Shown: positions 15,058 to 28,700 of the stretch, piece by piece
Position numbering within the stretch: position 1 is the stretch's first letter
How the letters are laid out: every line of letters starts with the position of its first letter
NCBI GenBank assembly: GCA_009760855.2
Contig: WPIO01000151.1
Coordinates: forward strand, 648,501 to 712,500
From: Cristatella mucedo
Taxonomy: Eukaryota > Bryozoa > Phylactolaemata > Cristatellidae
Length of the DNA stretch: 64,000 nt
Direction of reading: 5' to 3'
Notes under the pieces: generated by a model
Told to the model about the DNA's origin: nothing
Seen by the model: only the letters and a program-made list of their open reading frames with translations
The model's database searches: none
Position numbers and translations under genes: made by a program

Positions 15058-18000
15058 AAAAATTCTTGAACTTGATACGCTGCCTGATGTGTAGCCAGTT
15101 GAGATCAGCGAGAAGAGGTTAAATGCACCAGTCTCAATGTTCAAGACAGGAAAGCCGAGCTACCGAGTTTTGCACCAACTCTAAGCGCCTTACTACACAT
15201 GCCGAAAGACCTGAGAGTAGTGAGTTACAGAAGTCGGGACCGGATGTCACAAATGCATGGACGAACTTGGATGTGATGTCCACGTTTAAGCAGGCCCAAA
15301 CTTTTGCAATGGTATGTAGCTGAAAGTAGTCGGAGCCGACTGGTTGTCTAATGAACTGCCAAGTCAGAACAGAACACCCAGATTGCAAGCAGGCGCTACA
15401 ATAGATGTGTTGGTTTTATCGTCGTTTAATTTTAAAAAGTCTGCTGCTATTCGGATGCAAATGTCAGCAATGCTCGCAGCAAGGGAGTTGAGCGAGTTCG
15501 ACACGCTAGAGGGCTGGGAGTGATCGCAATACCGGTACAACTTTGCATAATGTGCATAAAAACGAATGCCTATGTTATGCTTGGCGATTACATCGGCAAG
15601 AGGAAGAACATAAATTGTAAAAAGCAGTCGACCAAGCTCAAATCATTGGGGTACTCCATATTTGTAAAGGCTTCCTGGACGACTGTTACCGGTAGACATC
15701 AACGCTCTCAAATCTACCCTTGAAATAGATACCAAATCATTGCTATGCACGGATGGCTAGGCAAGGTGATAGATGCTCAAGAAAGACTCGATCAATGGTA
15801 TGAAATGCAGCCGAAAGATTAAGCAGAACTAGCAGAGACTCAAACTAAGTTTTCAACTATCAGAACTCGGATGTCACTATACAGTCACAACAGTGCTGAC
15901 TCTAAGGAGTTCCTATGTCTAAATCCTGAATGGAATTCACTAGCTAAGTTTATAGTGTTGACATAAGAGTTGAGCTGGTGTAAAACAACTTGCTCAGTGT
16001 CGTCTATGAGAACATTAATAGGGAGAGAGTTTGGGCTGAAGTCGCTGACGTGCTCCTGGTCTGCTAGAGTTTACTTCTCAATGAGTGGCATAACAATAGC
16101 CGTTTTGGAGGATGCATGGACAAGAAATGATGCTAAGGACATATTTATTACGTTAGTTATGCATGGCAGCAGCAAATCTATGCATGTCCCAAAGAGAACA
16201 GTAGGTATCGGGTCTAGAGAGCTATTAGTCTTCGTAGACTTTGAGAAGAACTATATGATGAGCTCAGCAGTAGCAGGCATGCAGTAGGACAATGAGGTAG
16301 ACAACGAAAAGAGGCTGAAGAGTTCAGAAGTGATTTTACCTTGGGGGATAGACAGCCTGATCTTGTCAGTCTTGCTGACAAAGAAGCTCGAAATATAATC
16401 CAGTAGAGTGCCACTAGGATCACTCATTGTGGGGCTGATCTGGGAGCAGTTGTGGAGTTAGTTGACTGTCGATATCTGCATTTTTGGATTGAGCATTTGT
16501 ATTATTATTGAAGCTAGATTTGACCCAAGGTAAGATAGATTGATCCCCTTATGCCAGTCGACGGGCAGTCAATCTGGATCAATTGCATGCTCTCTCAAGA
16601 TTGCTCGTAGTAGTTCCAGCTAGTTTAATGTCTGCAGTAAACTAAAGGTCATCTGGACAAGAGTACATACTGTGCTTAGCCAGAAGTGGAAACTCGTCCA
16701 GAACATCGGCTAGCATCTACTGCACGGTGAAAAACAGTTGGACGAAGTAATTTAGCAAACGGGGCAAAGAAAATATGTTTTGCAGACAGCATAATTGTCT
16801 CACGGGTCTCATTACGAGACTCGATGTTTTTCGATTAGCAGATGACTTTTAAGCCGAAAGGGACACCTTCTGCAGACCGAAATCAGTATACAGTGAGATG
16901 AGCAGAATTGGGTAACAATAGGGTTGACAGCAGACAATCGCAGGAGAATATTTGATCGATTCTGTGATCTCTGTTGTGAGTGGGGCCACACAAGCCATAA
17001 GAGAAATGCTTTAGCCACTATACACAATTCGGCAGATAAGGTATGAGCTAGGCCATCGAAATAACCGGTAAATTGCTAGCAATAAGATAGGGCGATTTTT
17101 AGAATACAGACTCGAGATGAGATCTACAATAAAGCAAGACTTGTATGGAGGGCAATATATTACTGCTACCAGAGGTTGAGCTTGTTGAGAGACTCGACAC
17201 AAGAGATTCAAAAAAGCTTCGAGGGGACTGCCAACAGCTTGAGATAATTGAGGAAGGAAGGAGCACCGATGCTGCCTCATCAGTAAATATAGCTGCCTGG
17301 CAAGCACATCGCACTAGCCAGACAGTGTGAATTACACTGCGGCTGTTGGGCAAGGCGAATGATGAACGATGCTTCGCTTGGAAAACTGAAGAACTAGGCA
17401 ATTCTGGACTCGACCAACAACAAGCACCTCAGTCAGATATCAACGACACTGAGCAAGGACATTACCCCTGAAATGCAGGTCAGATGCAAATTTCGCACAC
17501 GGATACGTCATGGAGGCAAATTACTGTACCTGTTTTATCAGTACACATACAGTACATTTTACAAGCACATCTTATATATTATCTTGGCAAGTAAGTGCAT
17601 TTCTAATTCGAAGCATTCAAGCCATATCAACAAGATATTCCTGATATGCAGCTGCACACAGGATCGCCACCGACTAGTCCACTATCAGCAGACAAATAGC
17701 TAAAAGGGGCAAGCAAATATGCATTGACAGAAGCAAAACTCGTCACCTGACTTTTTATTGCATTAGCACAGCCCACACCGAGCAGAACGATTCGAATGCA
17801 CAGCACCGAAGCCCGTGCATTTCTAAGCTATCGCCAGTGGTGGACTGGCAATCCACTGACAAAAATTACGACCACACTAACAAAGCCTAGACGATGAAGT
17901 CAACCGGGAGGATCAGATAAGGTAACGCGACAGAAATAAGCCAATGCTGGCTCATTCAGTAAACACATTGCCATCATTCCACTCTTCATCCATGCGAGCT

Positions 18001-19607
18001 TATCACTTCATCTGCTTCAATGCACAATTACCAGCAGGCGCCAAACACAACTGAATCATTGTCAACACACTGAACCGTGGTATTTTGGACAACAGCCTTC
18101 AAAAACTCCGTGAGTCTAGCTTTCACGAATCGCCTAACAGTATAGGAAACTGGCAAGCAGCAGCTACTGCTGCTACAGCAAGCACTTACTCACAAGGGAG
18201 CCTGGCAGTAGGGAATTTTTGAGGCTCGTTGACTGGCGAAGCATACAGCCAGCAGGAATGGATGTCAGGTGAAGGTTCAAGCAGACTATGCAGTTTCTTG
18301 GTGCAGCTACAGCAGCTCAGGCCTGCCACGTTCTCTCACATCCTTTGCTCAGCTCACAGGTTCAGTAAGGCAACCGGGCCTCGAAGAGTCAGTCACCACG
18401 AGATTAAAACATGATTTAATCAAAAGCACAAACCTCAACATGAAATACCAGCTTACATTACAATAAAAACTACTAGCTCAAAGATGCCATAATAAACTTC
18501 TATGCCGAGGATTCAATCCTTATCAGTCAAAGTGGCTATAGTGACATGAATGTTATCGATTATACCAGTCGCAGTGTTGCCTAAACCAAAATCTTATCAA
18601 CTAGGAATTGTATAGTGATTGCAAGAATGCCAAGCCCTGTTTAACACAAAGCCGACACCTGGCCCTTCGTAAAATCAGTCAACTAGATAATTTTGGGCAT
18701 GCCGTTGGTGATAGGGTGATGCTAAGAAATGAGCATAGCTGACACAGTTTTTTTTTCATACTACTGCACACGTCCAAACACCACCAAAACAAATAATACA
18801 GTCGTTTCAAGGCCGTGCAAAATGAGAAATTCGGCATTTTTAATGTGAGTTTTTAGGGTCAAATACTCCTCTGTTATTTTTCTATTGTATATACTAGTCA
18901 TACAAAGCATCACCGTGAAAGGAATTATGTTATGTTATCTGGTCGCATTTGTTTTTGGTGTGGTCAAATCTTGCAAGGTCAAATGCCTTGTACTTCTCGT
19001 AAATAAGGGGTCAGCGATACTTTTGGGATCTAGTGTAAGCACATCTTGACCGAAGGCTCCAGCAAATTTCGTATCACATCACTGGCTGCTTGGTGAGCCG
19101 TGATGGCACACTAGGTAATGCAGCTGCTTTTCACGACCTTGGTCCCGAGGTCGTCGGTTCGACTCGTGTGGCGATCCTTTATCACAGCTGCAAGCAGTGG
19201 TTATAGCCGTAAAGGGTCTTCTGTAGCTACACAAAAGAGGCTTTTTAATCAGGTAGTATATTGTTTTAAAGGGAGCACCCCCATGCTGCCCAGAGCACCT
19301 GGGACTACAAAGCATGTGTACGACCTACACCATGCTGGAAGTAAAATCCTGAACCTGTACAAAAGCCCAGTTGAATAAAAACGATTCTGAATGACAATGC
19401 CGAATAGGCAAAACAGCCCAATAATCCTGTTCTATCTGGAGTTATCGAACCTAGAAAGCAAGATTCCAGTAAAATGTACATAATCATTCGACAGACTAAA
19501 CACTGCAGCAGCATTTAGCTGCTTTCTCACGAACGTTGACTTGAGTCTTGCACCTTGTCCTTCAGTAGCTCTCGGCAATGTTAGATAACAGATATATATA
19601 TATATAC

Positions 19608-19664
<57 letters not shown>

Positions 19665-19709
19665 GTATATATATATATATCAGAGATAATTTCCATTTAT
19701 ATCTATATA

Positions 19710-19772
<63 letters not shown>

Positions 19773-22700
19773 ATTTATATAGGTATAAACGGAAATTTTC
19801 CCTGATTTTTATGGCCAGAGGCTAGTACACACGCACACGCACATATACTAGCCTCTGGCCATAGAAATCAGGGAAAATTTCAGTTTTACATTACAATGTG
19901 GGCCGGAATGTCCGATCAATGATCGAGTGGTTAGCCCGATGGTGAACCCGACCTGCTGCCGGATAAGGCTCCCTACTACGACCTTGGTTGCTAAGTGCTC
20001 GAATAATATGTTTAATCTCTCTCTTCCTTTTATACGACCTTGTCAGCACGAAGCTCCTGGGCTTCTTCTTCAGCGCCTTCCTGTCTGTTCAGTCCTTGGT
20101 CAACAGCTACATTTCCGTTTCGTTTCGGCAGCATGGCACGTGGCAGAGTGGCTTCCTTTGTTGCTTGCTTTTTCTCGTCGCTGTTTTTAATAGGTACATT
20201 TCATTGTCATTCTGCTTGCTTTGCTCCTTTTCGCTACCAATTTGCTTTGAACAATCACCGGTCTACAGAGGCAGGTGGAAACCATAGCCCCATGTACAGT
20301 CGAGGCCAGATTCAATTTATGCATGCTCATCGCTAATCTAAGGTAGACGAAGCACAACTTCTGATCGGTCACTCTAGCATGTGTTCAATAAGCCAACTCA
20401 GCTGGTTTAAGCGGAAGCTGGGAGCTCCAGTCGCTACTCGAGTGACAGCAATGGGGGTACAGTTGGGCAGCGCTCGGCACAAGCTGCTGGAATGCTATGG
20501 CCACCCAACAACCCTTTCAAGTTCATAGTGCTGTAAAGTTCTAGCAATTTAATATTCAATTTCAACTAAGAGCTGCATATCCAAATTAGCAAGGTGACCC
20601 CCTTTATTTGAAACACATCACTGCTGTACCGTCATGGAATTACTATAAATTTCCCATTAAGGATTCAATGCAAAAGTAGTGTCTGTAACGGACTTACGTC
20701 CGAACTAACAAACCTAGTTTCTTATAGTGGTAATTGCCCATTGCTTACCAAAGACAGGTGCAGCAAGGCAAGTTAAATTTCAACTACAAACATGCATGTT
20801 GCATATACATATGCAAATTAGTAAATTATTCCTCCTTTCACACAGGACATTACACTCAGCTGTGCTGTACTGTCATATGAGTACTATAAATATCCGAGTT
20901 CATAATGTAAGCATGACGTCAATGACTGCTTGACTCGCTAACCTAGCTTATTATAGGCATTGATGTATATAAACATGTTTTTCGAAGCATACATACCATA
21001 AAATCATAAGGATGTCATTATTATTGCTATCGAAATAGTGGCATCAGGAGGAACATCGCCACTATTTACATACATGCTCGACATATTAATTGGGTAACTG
21101 AGGTTGTGCATGCTTGCTAATGACCCTCTGATGTGGCTTTATGGGGAGTGACTAACGCTTTTACAGGCTATTTTTGGCCTTTTGATGTGGCTGGGTAAGT
21201 GGCTTTCAAATAAAAGCTACTGCTCTCCTGCTGACCAGCATCGTGCAACTGTACTATAATTATGCCACATTACTATCTCTATGCTATAAACTCGCATCTC
21301 ATCACCGCACAGCCTGATCACTGCACAGCCTGATATGTACGCAGCATACAGATTACCAGGCAACCTGCAATCACTCACTGGTTGGCAGCATTTCCAAAGA
21401 GATCTCTCAAAAACAGCCACTCCTGACCAGTTCCTAAGCTGCACTTACAGACGATTGACAACGTTATACAGGCACACACTTCCGAGAACGACGATTCGAA
21501 ATAAGAATGGCTCCTAGGATACAAGGTCATCTTGCACCCTAGATATGACTTCCTTCACCTCCGGCCTCACTAAATAGGGCACGGGTTTAACCAGCCTGCT
21601 GCATCCCTGCCTCTCTGAGTGGCCACTGACCTGGGGGGGGGGGTAACGAATTGCGAGCTGCAGCCATTTCGTTGCTGCACTGATTGGCATTGAGCGCGCA
21701 GCCCACTCAATGCAAAACACCAGTCAACACAGGGCAACAGGCAGAAAACCGTGCACTCACTGACCTTCAGAAAGCACGTGAACTTCGCAAGCTTGGCACA
21801 GTCTTCATCGACGAGTCCAGAAAGGACGTCGAGGCTGGCCTCTATCTCGTAGCCATTGCCGCTCCCAATGTGCATCACAAGATGGCCGACAATCTCCTGC
21901 AACAAGGCACCAACCAGTGTTCTGACGCATGGGCGGAGGCAGCTCGCACGTCGGCCAGCAGAGCGGCGCACTGCAACTGCAACCAGCAGCATCAGAGGTA
22001 CAGAAGGCCATCACAGCTGAGCGAGTGGAGGAGCCCAGTCTCTACCTCACTAGCACTTTGCTGCTAGGAACAGCAAAGCTAGAGCAAGCGAGGCGTGACT
22101 ATGCAGGGTGCACGGCGCGACAGGGTCACTATCTGAACTCACCCCCGAGAGCACAATGCCACTAAAACACGCCAACGCTGGCTGAAAGTCTGGATAATAA
22201 TATCAATAATAATAATAAGACATTGTCATAGACCCTGAGAACTAATCTCTTTGCGGGCACTTTAACTTATGCTGGAAAGGAAGCCCATCAATAGGTTGGT
22301 GATAAGCTCCATCAGTCTCAGCCTCCTCTTCGTGCCCTCAGGTCCTGTATGGACAATAAATTAGCTGTTCCATTACTCCGCTTAAAGACCATTGGCGACA
22401 GAAGTTTTAGCTCTGCATGTCCTAGACTGTGGAACTCGCTTCCACAATTCTTACGCTAAGACAACTGCTCTCCGGCCGCCGACTATGGCACATCCTTTTC
22501 AGCGGTCCTGAGCTGCTACTTCCATGCTACTCACTACCTCAAATGCTCTCCTGACTCTGCCATGCTTCCCACTTTCTCTCTATTGCGTGAGACGAAGTCT
22601 GTTGGCTACCGAATTCGTAACGAAAGCCACTTAGGCTGTGAGTACGCTATTAAAAACTCCTGCGTAACACCCACACGGTCTTTGTGGAGTTACAGATGGA

Positions 22701-25700
22701 GATAAATTACATTGCATAAGACGCACAGTGTCAGCACGCATAGGCACACAGAGGGCAATTCACATGGATGAAGCAAATGGTTCGAGAAACTGGCGGGTTC
22801 TAGCTTTTTTTTTTAATGCCGTCGAGACGGATGAGTGATCGTCCACGCTTGGAAGGGGCATACGAATAAATGCACGTCATCTACCTGATTCGCAGGTGAT
22901 TAGAAGTACAGTTCGGCGACTTGAGCCAAAGGTTTGGGTGGTACGTTTGCACTTACTGCAAACGTACCACCATCATATGCGCAATTAGCCCAGAGTTAAG
23001 GTGCTCACTCTTCACGGCCCAGGTTGCAGGTTCGAGTCCTGAAGCGGCAATCCTTTATTGCCTACTGCAAGCTGTGGTGACAGCCGTTAAGGCTCGCCTG
23101 TCGCTACATAAATGAGGCTATTAAATCAGATAGCCTTTGCTTCCCTTCATCTAATTTTGCCATCAATACCATAGCAGCTCAGCTGGATAGAGGAAAGCTA
23201 AGATGTAACAAGCCTTCATTAATAATAACAACAATAATAAAGGTCATTTGTTTGTATGGAACCCTAACAGATATTAATCTCTATCCGGGTGCCTTATAGT
23301 TAGCTGCTATAAAAATTATTACCCAAGGGTTAATGACATGCACGGTATCAAGCATGCAAAAGTAAACAAGTATGATGCTTAGGTCAATATGCTAAGGCAA
23401 ACATAAAGACACTCGTCTACACATGTTTGCAAGACCTCTGGCCAGTAGCATGCACTGACCCATGCACAGCAAAGCACCCTAAGCACACCGGATCCAAAAT
23501 TAAACAACAGACAAGTTCACTGAGGTGAATGAAAAGCCGTCCAACCCAGTTGTAAGTTGCTCGCGCCGACCAAGGTCCAAGGGCTCGAGCCCCGTGGCAT
23601 ATGAGAAGCGCCTGAATAGAGATTCTTGTGGTGCTATGCAAATGAATTATATTTATTATTTTAATGTGTAGAGACCTGTGTGGTTTGGAAATTGAAGTCT
23701 GTCTACAGCCATAAATGCTGACAATTAATCAAGATTCGAGGATGTTTTAGCAACTTGCAAGATATACTGTCGGTACAGCATCAACGAAATGTGCGTGATG
23801 TCAGTAATGGCAAAAACTTACCTGCTGACAGTAAACGTCCGAGTTTAAAAAGCCTGCTTTATACATCATCTTTCCAAAGTGCCAGCTCGTGCTCTCTGCA
23901 CATCTCATCAGAATACCGGCAATTTCAACATAGGATGCAAAATTCTCTTGCATTGCCTGAAAGCAAATTCAAAACTGAGAGCCTTGCAGCTCATATTACA
24001 GTAGCAATTCAATAGACCAAATAATCGGAAGTGATCGGAAATGGCAGAGCCATGATCGATAAAGTGAATGCCTCGTTCCATATCAAAAACGTGCAAATGC
24101 ACAAACGTCGGTCAATCTTATTATAGTGGATCAAGAGCGAACCAGCATGAGATTTCTACTAGCAATTAAATTCAACCAAGAAGGGTGTCAAGCATTCGAC
24201 CAAGAACAGTCAGTGTGCAGCACGATGCAGTTCGTCCACTGACTGAGTGGTCTAAGTATGTGATCGTCAGAGTCCCAAGGACACAGAGGAGCTTGGGGAG
24301 TGCCCCGTCCCCGAGATGACTGCAGACATGTGACAGTATTCCCCCAGCACCTTGCATTAAACTATTATACACCAGACCTGTCAGGGCATAGAAGCTGCCC
24401 TGTCATGATCACCATAATAATAATAATAATACATTTGGATAGCACTCTCGGAGAAATTAATCTCTTTCTGGGCACTTTCCATATCAAACGTTTAATAAAA
24501 CTCGACACTATAATTTGAACCCATAGGCCAGTAAGCAACTATTGACCAATAAAGATGCTGCTATTGAGTATTACTGCAACGACATTCAAAATGTACATGC
24601 CGAGACCCTTCTGCTGTTGCTATATATCACCCTACCAACAAAAAACAAGCATTCACATCATATTCTACGTCCAAAAGAGCTCCTTTGTATGACATCATTG
24701 GCTACATCATGAAAACCAACAAACTAGATGCGGTGGAAAAGGGTGTGAGACAGCCCACTTATGCCCGTAGGGTTCCACAAAGCTCAACAAGACAGCCCTT
24801 GGTCTGGATGTTGGATACTTCAGCTGCTAACATCCCCTAGCCGGCACAATCGACGAGTGACTTAAGGCCACTGAAGCATAGCTATCGTGCAGGTTCTTCT
24901 GTAATGCTGCGCCAACCGTTGCTGAAACAGCGCCCAAGCAGGGAAAGAATCCCGTAACTCCGGCACTGGACTGGACTCGGATGCACGACACAAACACTTT
25001 TGTCCACGTTGCATTTCAGCATACTTAGGCCTCTTTATATATTCTTCAGGGATTCGCCTCTGGTTTCAGAGGTTCGGGTTCAAATCTCGAGGACGACAAG
25101 CTTTCTTTCTTTCCAGTGCTGCAATAACCCTTTGGGACTGGCCGATGGTGCAACCATCGAAGTGTGTGGGAGCTCGTGAAAGTTCATGCAATCCTACACA
25201 CAGAGCCACAGAAGAGGCGCACCGAGACTCCGAGCTATGGCAGCATCCTGCCCAACAGCACTGTCCACGCGTGACAAAGTAACACGCCGGAAAAAGGGCG
25301 CACGATGCCATCAACGCTAGCTTGCCGAGTGCCAAAGCTGGCTCGTCAGAGGCTGCCCATCATAAAGACGTCCGCCTCCCCACCACGTTCACATATCGAC
25401 AACAAAAGACAAACAAAAACAGACGGGAGGTGGAGCAGCCAACCAAACAAATACGACAACGAACATAGCCGCCAGGACCTCGGTGGAAGTCAGAAGATCT
25501 GCAGAAGTCAGCAGTTCTTCGCATGTGCTCAAATCAGGCATCTCACCAGCGGATGCGAGAGAAAGCCTCCTTGCAGCGTGGCCGCCGGAAACTGTGCCGC
25601 TTTCAGCTTCTTCTGCAGCAGCAACACGACTTGTTTCTTCTTGCTCGGCAGCGGAAAAAGCAGCAGCAGAAGAAGGAAGTCGATCACCCTGACCTCGGCG

Positions 25701-28700
25701 ACAGCGGCCAGTATCTGAAAGGAAAACAGGCCCGCCTTCTTGTTTCGGCAAGCGTGCCAGCAGCGCCGCAGCGTGCCAGCAGCGCCGCAGCGTGCCAGCA
25801 GCGCCGCAGCGTGCCAGCAGCGCCGCAGCGTGCCGGTGCTGCTCTTCGGCACGCTGCGCAGCTCGCTGCAACGCGCGCAAGACGAGCAGGCACAGGACGA
25901 AGACCGGCCCAGAGCGCTCTCGTGGCGAACGTCAAACAGAGAGACAGAGAGAGAGAGACAGCTGGACCGCGTGTGCACTGCCGACGACAACCCCGTGGCG
26001 CGCCGTGAGAAGGCACAGGCGGCCTGTGGCCGTCTTAGTTCGAGCCGCAGCTTCGCGCGACGACGCAACGCATCCAAGCAAGCGAGCAAGAAAGAATGAG
26101 CAGCCGGCCGAAAGAGCCAGACGCGATGCCTGGACGGCTCACCCAGGCAGCCAAAGGGCAGCCTTGGCCGTAACTCGCAAAGGAGCGCCAAGAGCGACCG
26201 CTCACCTTCATCCACGTGTCAGCAACGATTGGCTGGAACTGCAGCGCCGAGCGCACGCACTTGAAGACGAGCAGTTCGCCGTCGGCGACGCTCTGGTCGA
26301 CCTGCGGCGGCTGGACGGACAGGCGCTCGCGGCCCAGAATGCGACCGCGCTCCTGCTGCTGCAGAGGCGTCGACGAAAACCGCGGCAGCAGGCGGCTCGA
26401 CATGCACTTGTCCAGCTTGTCGCGAAGCTCGCTGATCACCTGAAATGGCCGGCGGAAGGCACGTCAGGTCTCCGGGCTTGCCGACCTCGCCGCGTTCGGT
26501 GCAGAGCGTCCATGTGCGAGTCACACGGAGCTGGTCTGCTGCGATCACGGAGGTGCGCTAAGCGAACTGATAGCTGTACGAGCGCACGTTTCGAAACCGC
26601 TGGCCACGAACGACTGACTGACTGGCCACTCATTGTGAAGCTTATCTCGGCAACCGAGCAGGCTACCCTACGCTTCTAGTCGGCCAGGACACAGCGTGAG
26701 GCGGTGGCAGGCCACCAAAAAGGTAGCAGCAATACACCAAGTCGTGACGTAGAGCTCGGCTGATTCGTCAGCCACGTTCATATACAGTGGCAGATAAGTC
26801 ATAGCACCTGGCACTCCCCTTCCCTGGTTGCAGCAGTAACTGCATAGCCTTCTGGCTTGGTAGCATACCTGGGCAGCATTGGCAGCAGTGACGAGCTGAA
26901 GCACAAACTTAACAACGACCGGCATGTCCTCTATGTCGACGGATGCAAGCTTCTCCATAACAGTCGTTTGTATCTAAATAGCAGCACGAAACAGGCAAGG
27001 AATGCAGCGGCGAATGTGAAGCTGAGCCCGGGCAGCTGAAGTCGCGATGCATCAATCCTGACCTGGGGCAACACGTCGGCACTAATGTTCAGATTGGAGA
27101 GGCACTCGAGGATACCCAATACGAGAGTGCTCGTTTGGAGCAGCTTCTTGCTGCAAACGATGGATTAACGCCAGATTAATGCACGCACACGTGACACATA
27201 CACGCATACACACGTGACAGCGCTCGGCATGCGCCAAACGCCAGAGCCACGCACGTCTCGACCGTCGCAGGATTATGATTAAATGCAGGTATTAGCGCTT
27301 TTGCAACTACCCTGCCTTACCACTCGCCCCACGTGCAGGCGGCTCATTTCGAGCAAAGCAAGGACAGACAGATGATTTAGCTGACAGCCGATCACTAAGC
27401 CACAGCCCCTCAGCAGGTTCGGCTGCCTCCCCCACAGCAAAAATATGACAGCAAATTCAACGGCCAGTGTACTAGTCCTAGTGTTCCAATCAAAACTCGA
27501 CCAGGATTAAGCACCAGACACCATCACTGTAATCTGACAAGGCAACTATATACGCAAATGCACTAGCCTCGCCCACTTGGGCAGAGCGTGGCACGGGATG
27601 ACTAGCCAAGCTTGCGTCTTCAACGGCACAACGAAACCACGGCAACAAAATAAGTTGTCCGAGCGGCAGTTGCCACACAGTTTCGGCCGTCCTCCAGTTT
27701 TGCAGAGCAAAGGAGAACAGCGCCCCAAGCCCCCATGTCTTGTGAGCAGGGCGCTGCTTTTTCCCATGGCCAGTGGCTGGCGTTCGAACTGAAAATAACC
27801 TCAGCTCCAAAGCTATGTAGTTATGATCAGCGTCTTCGACGATTTCGGGTAGGCTGCCAATGATGTCCAGCTGGGTGTCATCGGAAGTTACTGTCAGCAT
27901 CTCTATCAGCTTTGCTGCCAGCTCCTGTCGGCAAAATGGCAATCAGTTCAATAGCTGCCGAAGGTCAGCGGTAGAGGTGCAGAACGTGCACCGCTCGTCA
28001 TCGGAACGGCCACAGAAGCTCGCAGTTTGCTGGCTGCTGTCACGACAGACTGTGCACCACTCGAAGCGCAAATAATACCGGCTGCGCGTAGCAACAACAA
28101 GGGGGCACGAGACTTTGAAGACCAGCCAATACTAATCTACAGTAGTCACGCCTTGAGAGAACAGCCGAGGAGATAGTAAAATCGATGGCTGGCCCATGCA
28201 TTAGGTCGTCCCAAAACTGTGGGCAGTGATCAACCATGATGATCGGCTGAGAAGGCAGTCTTCTGAAAACTGGCTATTATGTTCAAGGGGGCCAGATTAC
28301 CACATCAGCGCCATTGTCGAGTCTGCCTACATTCAGCTCCAAGTCACTGCACTAATTCAAGGATGCTAACACGAGGACAACCCAAGCAAGCCGGTCGATG
28401 AGTTCGTGACATCGCTCTCGAGACATCGCTATCTCAGCACTTGCAAGTTTGCTTGCTCGTGCAAAAGGACACTTACAGTTGATGCAGAACTTCACATTAA
28501 TAGACTTCGATGTCACGAAAGCTGCAACTGCCACATTACACCACGTCTCACCAGCCTCTGCTACCTCTCCATCAAGCAGCATATCGATTTCAATGTTCTA
28601 TCACTCACTTTTTTTTTTAGGTTCGCTTGCTCAGGCCTACCTATCCGAAATTATGCCGTCCTAATCAGGCTTTTCATCGTACTACCAGCTCTTCTGACTC

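Noticed and set aside
19925-20000. tRNA-like sequence near GATCGAGTGGTTAGCC
   Set aside because: No matching acceptor stem or B box. At best it is a decayed SINE.
25389-26679. Several 100-295 codon frames on both strands around 25.4-26.7 kb
   Set aside because: They arise from GC-rich DNA and the 19-bp minisatellite. The only supported coding here is FANCD2 exons 13 and 14 on minus.
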